A DNA stretch of 7,324 bases from Gammaproteobacteria bacterium (GCA_030039615.1 JASHVF010000098.1:1-7324), one strand, 5' to 3'. Positions 1 to 6,531 are shown, counted from the stretch's first letter. The notes: generated by a model not told the origin, from the sequence alone. Numbers and translations: made by a program.

Positions 1-54
1 CCCTCTTGCCGCCTAAAAAGCCTTACCAAACCGGCACTTCCAGCACGCGCCAAA

Positions 55-83
55 TTGCCGGCGAGGCGCTTCCTGAGTACACT
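55..83 (+). promoter_or_regulatory. Putative sigma70-type promoter for ndk and the downstream operon
   Basis: A TTGCCG box (55-60) and a TACACT box (78-83) are separated by exactly 17 bases. Each matches four of six positions of the TTGACA/TATAAT consensus, and the spacing is optimal. Transcription would begin near position 90, giving a leader of about 55 bases before the ndk ATG. It is the only convincing pair I found in the 144 bases upstream of ndk. A hexamer pair of this quality can occur by chance, so this remains a prediction. Confidence 0.45.
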
Positions 84-93
84 TGCGCGCTTG

Positions 94-112
94 CCCGCGG
101 ACCCCCCGCGGG
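94..112 (+). promoter_or_regulatory. GC-only stem-loop in the ndk leader
   Basis: CCCGCGG (94-100) and CCGCGGG (106-112) are perfect inverted repeats around the loop ACCCC, giving a 7-bp all-GC stem. No T-run follows (next bases are TATGACC), so it is not a standard intrinsic terminator. If the promoter at 55-83 is real, the hairpin sits within a few bases of the 5' end of the mRNA, where such structures can protect the transcript from decay. It could instead be the end signal of an upstream unit or an operator-like palindrome. The inverted repeat is seen directly; the role is inference. Confidence 0.4.
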
Positions 113-128
113 TATGACCTCTGCCAGC

Positions 129-134
129 GAAAGG
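129..134 (+). promoter_or_regulatory. Ribosome binding site of ndk
   Basis: GAAAGG lies 10 bases before the ATG at 145 and is a fair Shine-Dalgarno match. It supports the chosen ndk start over the longer reading frame in another phase that also crosses this region. Confidence 0.5.
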
Positions 135-144
135 TACCCATCGA

Positions 145-573
145 ATGGCGCTCGAGCGCACCCTCTCCATCGTCAAGCCCGACGGCGTCCGCGGCAATCT
201 GATCGGCGAGGTGTATCGCCGCTTCGAGAAGGCCGGGCTGTCGATCGTCGCCGCGCGCATGCTGCACCTGTCGCAGCGCGAAGCCGAAGGCTTCTACGCC
301 GTGCACCGCGAGCGTCCCTTCTTCAACGACCTGGTGCGCTACATGACCTCGGGCCCCGTGATCGTGCAGGTGCTGGAGGGCGAGAACGCCGTCCTGCGCA
401 ACCGCGAGCTGATGGGTGCCACCGATCCGAAAAAGGCCGCCCCCGGCACCATTCGCGCCGATCTCGCCAGGAGCATCGAGCAGAACGTCGTGCACGGCTC
501 GGATGCGCCGGACACCGCGGCGCGCGAGATCGCGTACTTCTTCAGCACGACGGAGCTGCACTCGCGTAGCTAG
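145..573 (+). CDS. ndk: Nucleoside-diphosphate kinase
   Basis: This 142-residue cytoplasmic enzyme moves the gamma phosphate of ATP to other nucleoside diphosphates through a phosphohistidine, balancing NTP and dNTP pools. The length matches bacterial Ndk (about 140-143). The N-terminus ERTLSIVKPDGV is the family start. The active site is complete: Lys11, Tyr51, Arg87, Thr93, Arg104, Asn114 and the catalytic His117 in the signature NVVHGSDAP (residues 114-122), all at the standard numbering. The ATG is supported by the GAAAGG site upstream and by homology starting at residue 2. It is the first gene of the array; rlmN follows after 11 bases. Ndk next to rlmN is a common arrangement in Gammaproteobacteria, although some relatives have iscX between or beside them. 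Nothing is unusual in the protein. Confidence 0.98.
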   Translation: MALERTLSIVKPDGVRGNLIGEVYRRFEKAGLSIVAARMLHLSQREAEGFYAVHRERPFFNDLVRYMTSGPVIVQVLEGENAVLRNRELMGATDPKKAAPGTIRADLARSIEQNVVHGSDAPDTAAREIAYFFSTTELHSRS

Positions 574-584
574 CGCGCGCCGCC

Positions 585-1721
585 ATGAGCTCCCCGGCCC
601 CAGAGCGCACCAATCTGCTCGGTCTGCCGCGTCCGGCGCTGGAGGCGTTCGTCGCGCAGCTCGGCAGCCGCCCGTTCCGCGCGCGCCAGCTGATGAACTG
701 GATCTACAAGCGCGGCGTCGGCGAGTTCGCCGCCATGACGGATCTCGCCAGGGATTTCCGCGCGCGCCTCGGCGCGCACGCCGAGGTACGCGCCCCCGAG
801 ATCGTGCGCGTACAGCGCTCCGCCGACGGTACCGTGAAGTGGCTGCTGCGGGCGGACGCGAGCCAGGCCTTCGAGACGGTGTTCATCCCCGAGCCCGACC
901 GCGGCACGCTCTGCATCTCCTCGCAGGTCGGCTGCGCCCTCGACTGCTCGTTCTGCTCCACCGCGCAGCAGGGCTTCAACCGCAATCTCACCACGGCGGA
1001 GATCGTCGGCCAGGTGTGGCTCGCCAGCGCTCAGCTCGCCGCCGAGGGCGGCTCCGCGGCGGCGGGCACAGAGCCCCTCGAGCGTCGCGTGACCAACGTC
1101 GTGCTCATGGGCATGGGCGAGCCGCTCGCCAATTTCCGCAACGTGGTCCCGGCGCTCGACATCCTGCTCGATGATTACGGCTGCGATCTGTCGCGGCGGC
1201 GCGTGACGCTCTCGACCTCGGGCCTCGTGCCGCAGATCTACAGGCTCGCCGAAGTGAGCAACGTGGCGCTCGCGGTATCGCTGCACGCGCCCGACGATGC
1301 GCTGCGCAACGAGCTCGTGCCGATCAACCGCAAGCACCCGATCGCCGAGCTGCTGGCGGCCTGCTGGCACTACCTCGACGAGCGCAACGGCCGCAGCGTG
1401 ACGTTCGAGTACGTCATGCTGGACGGTGTCAACGACTCCGCGGCGCAGGCGCGCGCGCTGGCGCGGCTCCTCAAGGGGCACCCGGCCAAGGTGAACCTCA
1501 TACCGTTCAACCCGTTCCCCGGCACCCGCTACACTCGTTCGCCGGCGCCGGTCATCCAGCGCTTCCGCGACGAGCTGCTGCAGCGCGGCGTGCTCGCCAC
1601 CGTGCGGCGCACGCGCGGCGAGGACATCGACGCGGCCTGCGGCCAGCTCGCCGGACGGGTGATCGACCGCACCACGGTGCGGCTCGGCAGCAAGGTATTC
1701 GGCGTCGCCGTGCAACCATGA
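585..1721 (+). CDS. rlmN: Dual-specificity 23S rRNA A2503 / tRNA A37 C2-methyltransferase (radical SAM)
   Basis: RlmN methylates carbon 2 of A2503 in 23S rRNA and of A37 in certain tRNAs, supporting translational accuracy. This copy has 378 residues, normal for the family. The radical-SAM cluster motif CX3CX2C is C117-C121-C124 in the context GCALDCSFCSTAQQGFNRNL. The SAM-contact motif GMGEP is at 176-180. The two cysteines of the methyl-transfer mechanism are present: C352 in DIDAACGQL (methyl carrier) and C110 in GTLCIS (matching E. coli Cys118). Glu97, equivalent to E. coli Glu105, lies in AFETVFIP. The N-terminal helical region is about residues 1-70. All mechanistic residues argue for RlmN and against the resistance paralogue Cfr. 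The ATG at 585 is chosen because the LLGL..LEAF family start follows at once; its Shine-Dalgarno is weak. The stop overlaps the pilF start (ATGA). Confidence 0.97.
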   Translation: MSSPAPERTNLLGLPRPALEAFVAQLGSRPFRARQLMNWIYKRGVGEFAAMTDLARDFRARLGAHAEVRAPEIVRVQRSADGTVKWLLRADASQAFETVFIPEPDRGTLCISSQVGCALDCSFCSTAQQGFNRNLTTAEIVGQVWLASAQLAAEGGSAAAGTEPLERRVTNVVLMGMGEPLANFRNVVPALDILLDDYGCDLSRRRVTLSTSGLVPQIYRLAEVSNVALAVSLHAPDDALRNELVPINRKHPIAELLAACWHYLDERNGRSVTFEYVMLDGVNDSAAQARALARLLKGHPAKVNLIPFNPFPGTRYTRSPAPVIQRFRDELLQRGVLATVRRTRGEDIDAACGQLAGRVIDRTTVRLGSKVFGVAVQP

Positions 1722-2512
1722 GCACAGAGTTGAACCGCATCGCGCATTCACCCGCCCGGCCGGCGGCGCTGGCTGCCCTGACGGCTCTGGCGCTCGCAGG
1801 CTGCGCCAGCAGCGCGCCGCCGCTGCACGTCGCCAACGAGCAGCAGGCCGCCGCCGCCAACACGCAGCTCGGCATTCAGTACATGAACCAGGGCGACCTC
1901 AACCTCGCCAAGGCAAAGCTCGACCGTGCGCTGCAGGAGGCCCCGAACAGCCCGGACGTGCACAGTGCGCGTGCCATGCTGTTCGAGCGCATGAACCTGC
2001 ACGACAAGGCGGACGATGAGTTCCGCATCGCGCTCAAGCTCGCGCCTCACGATCCGGACGTCATCAACAACTACGCGGTGTATCTGTGCCAGAACGGCCG
2101 CACCGACGAGGGCGTCAAGCACTTCATGGAGGCAGCGCACAACGCGCTCTACCGCACACCGCAGGCGGCCTATACCAACGCCGGGGTGTGCCTGCGCGCC
2201 GCCAAGCGCGACGACGAGGCACGGGCGGACTTCAATGCCGCCGTGCAGCTGCGCCCGAACGACCCCGAAGCCGCCTTCCAGCTGGCCTCGCTCGATTTCG
2301 ACCACGCGCAGCTCACCGCGGCGCGCATGCGCATCGACAGCTATATCGGCGCCTACCAGGCGACACCCGACCTGCTCTTGCTCGGCGTGCGCGTAGCGCG
2401 CGCCCAGGGCGACGCGATCGCGGCACAGCGCTTTGCCCGGCGGCTGCAGCTCGATTTCCCGGGGTCGGAGCAGGAGCGCGCCCTGCCCGCACTCGATCAC
2501 AAGCCTGACTGA
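1718..2512 (+). CDS. pilF: Type IV pilus biogenesis/stability lipoprotein PilF (PilW, Tgl family), TPR pilotin
   Basis: This 264-residue protein has a lipoprotein signal peptide with lipobox LAGC, cleaved before Cys29. The residue after the cysteine is Ala, so the Lol system should carry it to the inner face of the outer membrane. The mature part is almost entirely TPR helices, about six units from residue 43 to 250 (for example LGIQYMNQGDLNLAKAKLDRAL, 51-72, starts with LGIQYMNQGD). Family members PilF (Pseudomonas), PilW (Neisseria) and Tgl (Myxococcus) place and multimerise the secretin PilQ. The start is fixed by the ATGA overlap with rlmN, which suggests translational coupling. The signal's n-region is long and only weakly basic, but the hydrophobic stretch and lipobox are clear. 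Position between rlmN and rodZ is the standard locus for pilF in piliated Gammaproteobacteria. The other pilus genes must lie elsewhere. Confidence 0.92.
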   Translation: MSTELNRIAHSPARPAALAALTALALAGCASSAPPLHVANEQQAAAANTQLGIQYMNQGDLNLAKAKLDRALQEAPNSPDVHSARAMLFERMNLHDKADDEFRIALKLAPHDPDVINNYAVYLCQNGRTDEGVKHFMEAAHNALYRTPQAAYTNAGVCLRAAKRDDEARADFNAAVQLRPNDPEAAFQLASLDFDHAQLTAARMRIDSYIGAYQATPDLLLLGVRVARAQGDAIAAQRFARRLQLDFPGSEQERALPALDHKPD

Positions 2513-2517
2513 CGTCC

Positions 2518-3375
2518 ATGATCACGAGTGACGCGAGCGGCCAGGCGCGCAGCGGCATCGGCACACGGCTGCGGGCCGCGCGCGAGGCGCGCGGCCTCAC
2601 GACGCTGCAGGCGGCCGAGAAGCTGCACGTCGACCCGCGCATCCTCGAGTCGCTCGAGGCGGAAAACTTCGCCGCTCTCGGCGCCACGGTGTACGTGCGC
2701 GGTCACCTGCGCCGCTACGCCGAGCTGGTCGGCGAGTCCTCGGCGGAGCTGCAGGGCCTCTACTCCGAGGCGGCGCAGGCCTCCGGCCCGGATCTCACCC
2801 GCATCCCGCACCGCGCGCCGCCCGGCCAATCGACGCGGCTGGTGGCGTTCGCGCTGCTGGTCCTGGTCGCGATCGCCATCGCGGGCGTCCTCTGGTGGCT
2901 GCTGACGCTGCCGGCGGCGAAGCCGCAGCCGGTATCGGCCGCGGCGCCCGAGCCGCTGCCGCTGGCGGCGCCTGCGGGAGCCAGCTCCCCCGCAGGGCCC
3001 ACCTCCGCCGCAGGAGCCGCCTCCGCCGCACGGCTCATGAATGCGGTCGCGGCCGCGCAGCCGGGCGCGGCGGGCGCACTCCCCGGCGAGGCGCAGCTCG
3101 CCTTGCGGTTTTCCGCCGTCAGCTGGGTGGCCGTCTACGACGCCTCGGGGCGGCGGCTGACGGAAGGGATCAATGCTCCGGACAGCGCGCGTACCTTGAC
3201 GGGCGCGCCGCCACTCACGGTGGTGCTCGGCAACGCGCCGGGCGTCGCGGTGCACCTGAATGGCCAGAAGGTGCCGCTCGACGGGCTGGTGCGCCGCGAC
3301 GGCAGCGCTCGCTTCAGGCTCGATTCCAGCGGCCACGCCGTGCCGATGCCGCCGCAGCTGGCGCACGGGGGCTGA
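2518..3375 (+). CDS. rodZ: Cytoskeleton/cell-shape protein RodZ (HTH, one TM, DUF4115)
   Basis: RodZ links the MreB cytoskeleton to the wall-elongation machinery. The 285-residue product shows the full architecture: a cytoplasmic helix-turn-helix of the Xre/HTH_25 type (about 14-75, from GIGTRLRAAREARGLTT through VYVRGHLRRYAELVG), one membrane segment (about 107-130, ending GVLWWLLTLP), an Ala/Pro-rich periplasmic linker (about 131-190), and a C-terminal beta domain of DUF4115 type (about 192-270: SWVAVYDASGRRL, PPLTVVLGNAPGVAVHLNG). Tyr59 lies where E. coli RodZ has Phe60, an MreB contact. It is shorter than E. coli RodZ (337), mainly in the linker. It starts 5 bases after pilF with no clear Shine-Dalgarno, so coupling is likely. 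Its TGA directly touches the hisS GTG; ispG, which usually lies between them, is absent. The linker DNA contains the palindrome and direct repeat listed separately. Confidence 0.93.
   Translation: MITSDASGQARSGIGTRLRAAREARGLTTLQAAEKLHVDPRILESLEAENFAALGATVYVRGHLRRYAELVGESSAELQGLYSEAAQASGPDLTRIPHRAPPGQSTRLVAFALLVLVAIAIAGVLWWLLTLPAAKPQPVSAAAPEPLPLAAPAGASSPAGPTSAAGAASAARLMNAVAAAQPGAAGALPGEAQLALRFSAVSWVAVYDASGRRLTEGINAPDSARTLTGAPPLTVVLGNAPGVAVHLNGQKVPLDGLVRRDGSARFRLDSSGHAVPMPPQLAHGG
2967..2999. repeat. Strong imperfect palindrome inside the rodZ linker
   Basis: CCTGCGGGAG (2971-2980) pairs with CTCCCCCGCAGG (2985-2996) around a CCAG loop: ten base pairs with a 2-base bulge. It can extend by GGC (2967-2969) with GCC (2997-2999), leaving G2970 bulged and G2970's side unpaired. 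It lies wholly in codons for the Ala/Pro/Ser linker of RodZ. The shape, GGGAGC-rich with a short loop, recalls REP-type palindromes of pseudomonads and xanthomonads, but only one copy of this form is in the window, so that link is speculative. It may simply be codon choice in a low-complexity stretch. Confidence 0.5.
3002..3030 (+). repeat. Short in-frame direct repeat in rodZ linker (18-base period)
   Basis: The 11-mer CCTCCGCCGCA occurs at 3002-3012 and again at 3020-3030, an exact 18-base offset, so it stays in frame and encodes two copies of a Ser-Ala-Ala motif (TSAAGA then ASAARL). It follows the palindrome directly. This is a likely site of replication slippage that would change linker length by six residues without breaking the frame. 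Confidence 0.5.
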
Positions 3376-4662
3376 GTGACCCAGGAGATTCAGCCCGTCC
3401 GCGGCATGAACGACGTGCTGCCGGCGGAGATCGGCGCCTGGCAGCATCTCGAAGCTGTGACGCGCGCGCTGCTCACCGCCTATGGCTATGAGGAGATCCG
3501 CGTCCCGCTGCTCGAACGTACCGAGCTCTTCAGGCGCGCGATCGGCGAGCATACCGACGTGGTCGGGAAGGAAATGTATACCTTCACCGATCGCGGCGGC
3601 GACAGCCTGACACTGCGGCCGGAAGCCACCGCCGGCATCGTGCGGGCGCTCATCTCCAACCGCCTGCTGCGCGGCCAGCGCCACAAGCTCTGGTGCCTGG
3701 GTCCGATGTTCCGCCACGAAGCACCGCAGGCTGGACGCTACCGCCAGTTCTGGCAGGTCGACGTCGAGGCGGTCGGCTGCCCGGGTCCGGACGTGGACGC
3801 AGAGCTGATCGCTCTCAGCGCGCGCCTGTGGCAGCGGCTCGGGCTCGAGGGCCTGACGCTCGAGATCAATTCGCTCGGAACCGCCGAGAGCCGCCGCGCC
3901 TACCGTGCGCGCCTGGTGGAGTACTTCGAGCGGCACGAGTCAAGCCTCGATGCCGACAGCCGCCGGCGGCTCGGCGGCAATCCGCTGCGCATCCTCGACA
4001 GCAAGAATCCCGAGCTGCAGGAGCTCATCGCCGGCGCGCCGCTCCTGACCGAGCACCTCGATCCCGAGTCGGCCGCGCACTTCGAGGCGCTCCGGCGCAT
4101 GCTCGACAGCGTAGGCGTCGCTTACACGATCAATCCGCGCCTGGTGCGCGGGCTCGACTACTACAACCGCACCGTCTTCGAGTGGATCACGACCGCCAGC
4201 GGCGCCCAGAATGCCGTATGCTCCGGCGGCCGCTACGACGGGCTGATCGCGCAGCTTGGCGGGGAGGCGACCCCCGCGGTCGGCTTCGCCATGGGTGTCG
4301 AGCGTCTCGTGGCGCTGCTCGTCGCCGCCGGCGGCGTGCCCGCCGCGGTTCCCCCCGACGTGTACGTGGTGGTGAGCGGCGAGCGTGCCACGGCCGCGGC
4401 GCTGCGCATCGTCGAGCGGCTGCGCGCCGAGCGGCCGCACCTGCGGTTCGAGCTGAACGTCGGGGGCGGCAATTTCAAGGCGCAATTCCGCCGCGCCGAC
4501 AAGAGCGGCGCACCGCTGGCGCTCGTCATCGGGGACGACGAGCTGGCACGGGGCGTGCTCGGCGTGAAACCTTTGCGCATCGAGTCGGGTCAGAGCGAGT
4601 GCCCGATCGAGGCGCTGGCGGCCGGGGTGGATGCGGCGCTGGCGGGTCTGGGGAGAGATTGA
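3376..4662 (+). CDS. hisS: Histidine--tRNA ligase (class II)
   Basis: HisRS charges tRNA-His in the cytoplasm and works as a homodimer. The 428 residues match E. coli HisRS (424) along the whole length. The N-terminus QPVRGMNDVLP is the family start. Motif 1 region is about 38-60 and TLRPEATAG is at 79-87. Motif 2 is FRHEAPQAGRYRQFWQ (112-127). The histidine-specific motifs are LVRGLDYYNRTVFEW (256-270, with the catalytic Arg258) and SGGRYDGL (283-290). Motif 3 is GFAMGVERL (303-311). The anticodon-binding domain covers about 327-425, including GGGNFKAQFRRADK (363-376). The GTG start touches the rodZ TGA; the alternative ATG at 3406 would remove the conserved QPVRG and is rejected. GGGGG (3367-3371) is only 4 bases from the start, so initiation probably depends on coupling to rodZ. 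Confidence 0.98.
   Translation: MTQEIQPVRGMNDVLPAEIGAWQHLEAVTRALLTAYGYEEIRVPLLERTELFRRAIGEHTDVVGKEMYTFTDRGGDSLTLRPEATAGIVRALISNRLLRGQRHKLWCLGPMFRHEAPQAGRYRQFWQVDVEAVGCPGPDVDAELIALSARLWQRLGLEGLTLEINSLGTAESRRAYRARLVEYFERHESSLDADSRRRLGGNPLRILDSKNPELQELIAGAPLLTEHLDPESAAHFEALRRMLDSVGVAYTINPRLVRGLDYYNRTVFEWITTASGAQNAVCSGGRYDGLIAQLGGEATPAVGFAMGVERLVALLVAAGGVPAAVPPDVYVVVSGERATAAALRIVERLRAERPHLRFELNVGGGNFKAQFRRADKSGAPLALVIGDDELARGVLGVKPLRIESGQSECPIEALAAGVDAALAGLGRD
4650..4655 (+). promoter_or_regulatory. Ribosome binding site of yfgM, inside the end of hisS
   Basis: GGGGAG ends 7 bases before the GTG at 4663 and overlaps the last codons of hisS. It is one of the best Shine-Dalgarno matches in the window and supports the GTG as the yfgM start. 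Confidence 0.6.
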
Positions 4663-5355
4663 GTGAGCGAGTACCTGTCCGACAAAGAACAATGGGAGCT
4701 GATCCGCACCGCGATCCGCGACAACTGGCTGTCGGTGGCCGTCGCGGTGGCGGTGGTGCTGGCGGGATTCCAGGGGTGGCGCTGGTGGCAGGCGCACCTC
4801 GATAGCCGCGGCGCGCAGGCGGGCGCTGCCTACCTCAGGATGGTCGAGGCGCTGGAGAAGGGCGACCGCTCCGCGGCGTTCGTGCAGCTCGGCGAGCTCG
4901 AGCGCAGCTACCCGTCCTCGCCGTACACCGACCAGGCCAAGATGGTGGCCGCGCGGGTCGACGTCGAGGCCAACGAGCTCGACAAGGCGGCTCATGAGCT
5001 CGACACGGTGGTGAAGGACTCGAAGGATCGCGAGCTCGCGCTGGTGGCGCGCGCGCGCCTGGCGCGGGTCGAGATCGCCCAGGGTAAGCCCGACGTGGCG
5101 CTCGCGACGCTCGCGGCCGTCGCGCCCGGCGCCTTCGCCGCCCGCTACGCCGAGGTGCGTGGCGACGCCTACTACGCCAAGGGCGACAAGGCGGCGGCAC
5201 TCAAGGAATATCGCACGGCCGCCGCCGGCACCGAGGGCGACGCTGCGCTCCTCAACCTGAAGATCGCCGACCTGGCCGCCGAAGCGCCGCCTCCGGGCAT
5301 TGCCAACACCGCGCCCGCGCCTGCGGGTGCTACCACTGCAGCTGCCGCGAAATAA
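4663..5355 (+). CDS. yfgM: YfgM: membrane-anchored periplasmic TPR protein, ancillary SecYEG translocon subunit
   Basis: The product has 230 residues: a short acidic cytoplasmic tail (MSEYLSDKEQWELIRTAIRD starts it), one signal-anchor helix (about 22-42, ending GWRWW), and a periplasmic TPR_21-type helical domain (about 50-195) with TPR-like units such as RLARVEIAQGKPDVALATL and GDAYYAKGDKAAALKEYRTA. In E. coli, YfgM binds the translocon and the chaperone PpiD and helps newly exported proteins fold. The pattern EQWE..R..NW..V..GW.WW is the family N-terminus. A flexible Ala/Pro/Thr tail (about 205-230) ends the protein. The GTG start touches the hisS TGA and has a GGGGAG site. bamB follows after 3 bases, the usual yfgM-bamB pairing, fitting a shared role in export of envelope proteins. 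Confidence 0.92.
   Translation: MSEYLSDKEQWELIRTAIRDNWLSVAVAVAVVLAGFQGWRWWQAHLDSRGAQAGAAYLRMVEALEKGDRSAAFVQLGELERSYPSSPYTDQAKMVAARVDVEANELDKAAHELDTVVKDSKDRELALVARARLARVEIAQGKPDVALATLAAVAPGAFAARYAEVRGDAYYAKGDKAAALKEYRTAAAGTEGDAALLNLKIADLAAEAPPPGIANTAPAPAGATTAAAAK
5311..5330. repeat. Hairpin near the 3' end of yfgM
   Basis: GCGCCCGC (5311-5318) pairs with GCGGGTGC (5323-5330) around a GCCT loop: eight pairs including one G-T (G-U in RNA). It lies 23 bases before the yfgM stop codon and about 28 before the bamB start. No T-run follows. It shares the 11-mer GCGCCTGCGGG with the rodZ palindrome; both encode Ala-Pro-Ala-Gly-Ala in a low-complexity region. A modest effect on transcript stability or on bamB translation is possible but unproven. 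Confidence 0.35.
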
Positions 5356-5358
5356 TCC

Positions 5359-6531
5359 ATGCGCAACCTGACACGCCCGATCTCGATAGTGCTGCTGCTG
5401 CTCGTGGTCGGGGCCTGTTCCAAGGACAAGCCGATCGATCAGCCCGCCAAGCTGACCCCGGTCACGGCGACGCTGCGCGTCGAGCAGGTGTGGAAGGCCA
5501 CGGTGGACGACAAGAAGGCGGTGCCGCTGCGGCTCGGGCTGAGCCTGGCGGTCGACGGCAATCGCGTCTATGCCGCGGGCCACAAGGGCGACGTCGTGGC
5601 GCTCGACCTCGCCTCGGGCCGCACCGTCTGGCGCACGCGCCTCAAGGCGTCGCTCTCGGGCGGCACGGCCATCGGCGACGGAATGGTGCTGATCGGCACG
5701 AGCGACGGGCAGCTGTTCGCGCTCGATGCCGCCAGCGGCGCGCGCCGCTGGTCGGTGCGCGTCAACGGCGAGGTGCTCGCTCCGGCTGCGATCTCCGAGC
5801 ACCTGATCGCGCTGCGCACGGTGGACGGCAAGCTGCATGCGCTCTCGCCGGAGGACGGGCACGAGCTGTGGGCGCAGCAGGAGCAAGTGCCGCGCCTGTC
5901 ACTGCGCGGCACGGCGCGTCCGGTGATCGCCGGGGATCTGGTGCTGTGCGGCTTCGACAATGGCAAGGTGCTGGCGGTCAACACCGGCGACGGCTCGGTG
6001 CAGTGGGAGGCCGCGATCTCCCCGCCCCACGGCCGCACCGAGCTCGAGCGGCTGGTCGACATCGATACCGCGGTGAGGGTGTCGGGGCAGGACGTCTACA
6101 CCGTGGGCTTTCAGGGCAAGGTGGCGATGCTCGCGCTCGACACCGGCCAGGTGTGGTGGTCGCACGACGCTTCGAGCTATCGCAATCTGACGCTCGACGA
6201 GGACAACCTGTACATGTCGACCGCCGACGGCGAGATCGAGGCGCTGCGCACCCGCACGGGCGCCGAGCTGTGGCGGCAGAAGGCGCTGCTCTACCGCCGC
6301 CTCACCGCGCTTGCCACCGTGGACGACGTCAACGCGCTGGTCGCCGGCGACTTCCAGGGCTTCGTCCACTTCCTCGACAAGGCTACCGGAGCGCTGGCCG
6401 CGCGCGTGCGCGTCGGCAAGGTGCGTATCAGCAATACCCCGCTCGTGGTCGGTAACCTGGTGCTGGTGCTGAACGACCGCGGGCAGATCAGCGCCTTGCG
6501 CGTGACGCCGCTCACCGTGGCGCGCAAGTAG
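5359..6531 (+). CDS. bamB: Outer membrane protein assembly factor BamB (lipoprotein, beta-propeller)
   Basis: BamB is a lipoprotein partner of BamA in the complex that inserts beta-barrel proteins into the outer membrane. The product has 390 residues, as in E. coli (392). The signal peptide ends in lipobox VGAC with Cys20, followed by Ser, so it should go to the outer membrane. The mature part has PQQ-like/WD-like propeller strands repeated through residues 60-380, such as GDVVALDLASGRTVWRTRL (77-95), GQLFALDAASGARRW (117-131) and GEIEALRTRTGAELW (291-305). Two loops that in E. coli are implicated in BamA contact are kept: LSLRG (180-184) and RLVDID (231-236, in GRTELERLVDIDT). The start lies 3 bases after yfgM without a strong Shine-Dalgarno, so coupled translation is likely. 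der follows after 29 bases, the standard order. Confidence 0.96.
   Translation: MRNLTRPISIVLLLLVVGACSKDKPIDQPAKLTPVTATLRVEQVWKATVDDKKAVPLRLGLSLAVDGNRVYAAGHKGDVVALDLASGRTVWRTRLKASLSGGTAIGDGMVLIGTSDGQLFALDAASGARRWSVRVNGEVLAPAAISEHLIALRTVDGKLHALSPEDGHELWAQQEQVPRLSLRGTARPVIAGDLVLCGFDNGKVLAVNTGDGSVQWEAAISPPHGRTELERLVDIDTAVRVSGQDVYTVGFQGKVAMLALDTGQVWWSHDASSYRNLTLDEDNLYMSTADGEIEALRTRTGAELWRQKALLYRRLTALATVDDVNALVAGDFQGFVHFLDKATGALAARVRVGKVRISNTPLVVGNLVLVLNDRGQISALRVTPLTVARK

Noticed and set aside
94..112. Leader hairpin as an intrinsic terminator of an upstream gene
   Set aside because: No run of T follows the stem, and no gene end is visible upstream in the window.
6..569. Open frame starting at base 6 and overlapping ndk in another phase
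   Set aside because: Past base 145 it is ndk read out of frame, with an Arg-rich, non-protein-like composition. The part before 145 shows no recognisable sequence.
585..1721. RlmN homologue as the antibiotic-resistance methyltransferase Cfr
   Set aside because: Sequence is close to E. coli RlmN throughout, and the gene sits in the conserved core rlmN locus.
2497..3936. 479-codon minus-strand open frame over rodZ and hisS, and a 393-codon one over rlmN (570-1751)
   Set aside because: Both are shadows of well-supported + strand genes, with low-complexity composition and no start or ribosome-site support.
4323..4336. Perfect 14-base palindrome CGCCGCCGGCGGCG in hisS
   Set aside because: It consists only of G and C and encodes Ala/Gly codons between the catalytic and anticodon-binding domains; at this GC content it is plausible by chance.
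3940..5886. 648-codon open frame on the minus strand across hisS, yfgM and bamB
   Set aside because: It is antisense to three recognised genes, rich in Arg, His and Ala, has no domain I recognise and crosses gene borders. Long open antisense frames are expected when third codon positions are nearly all G or C.
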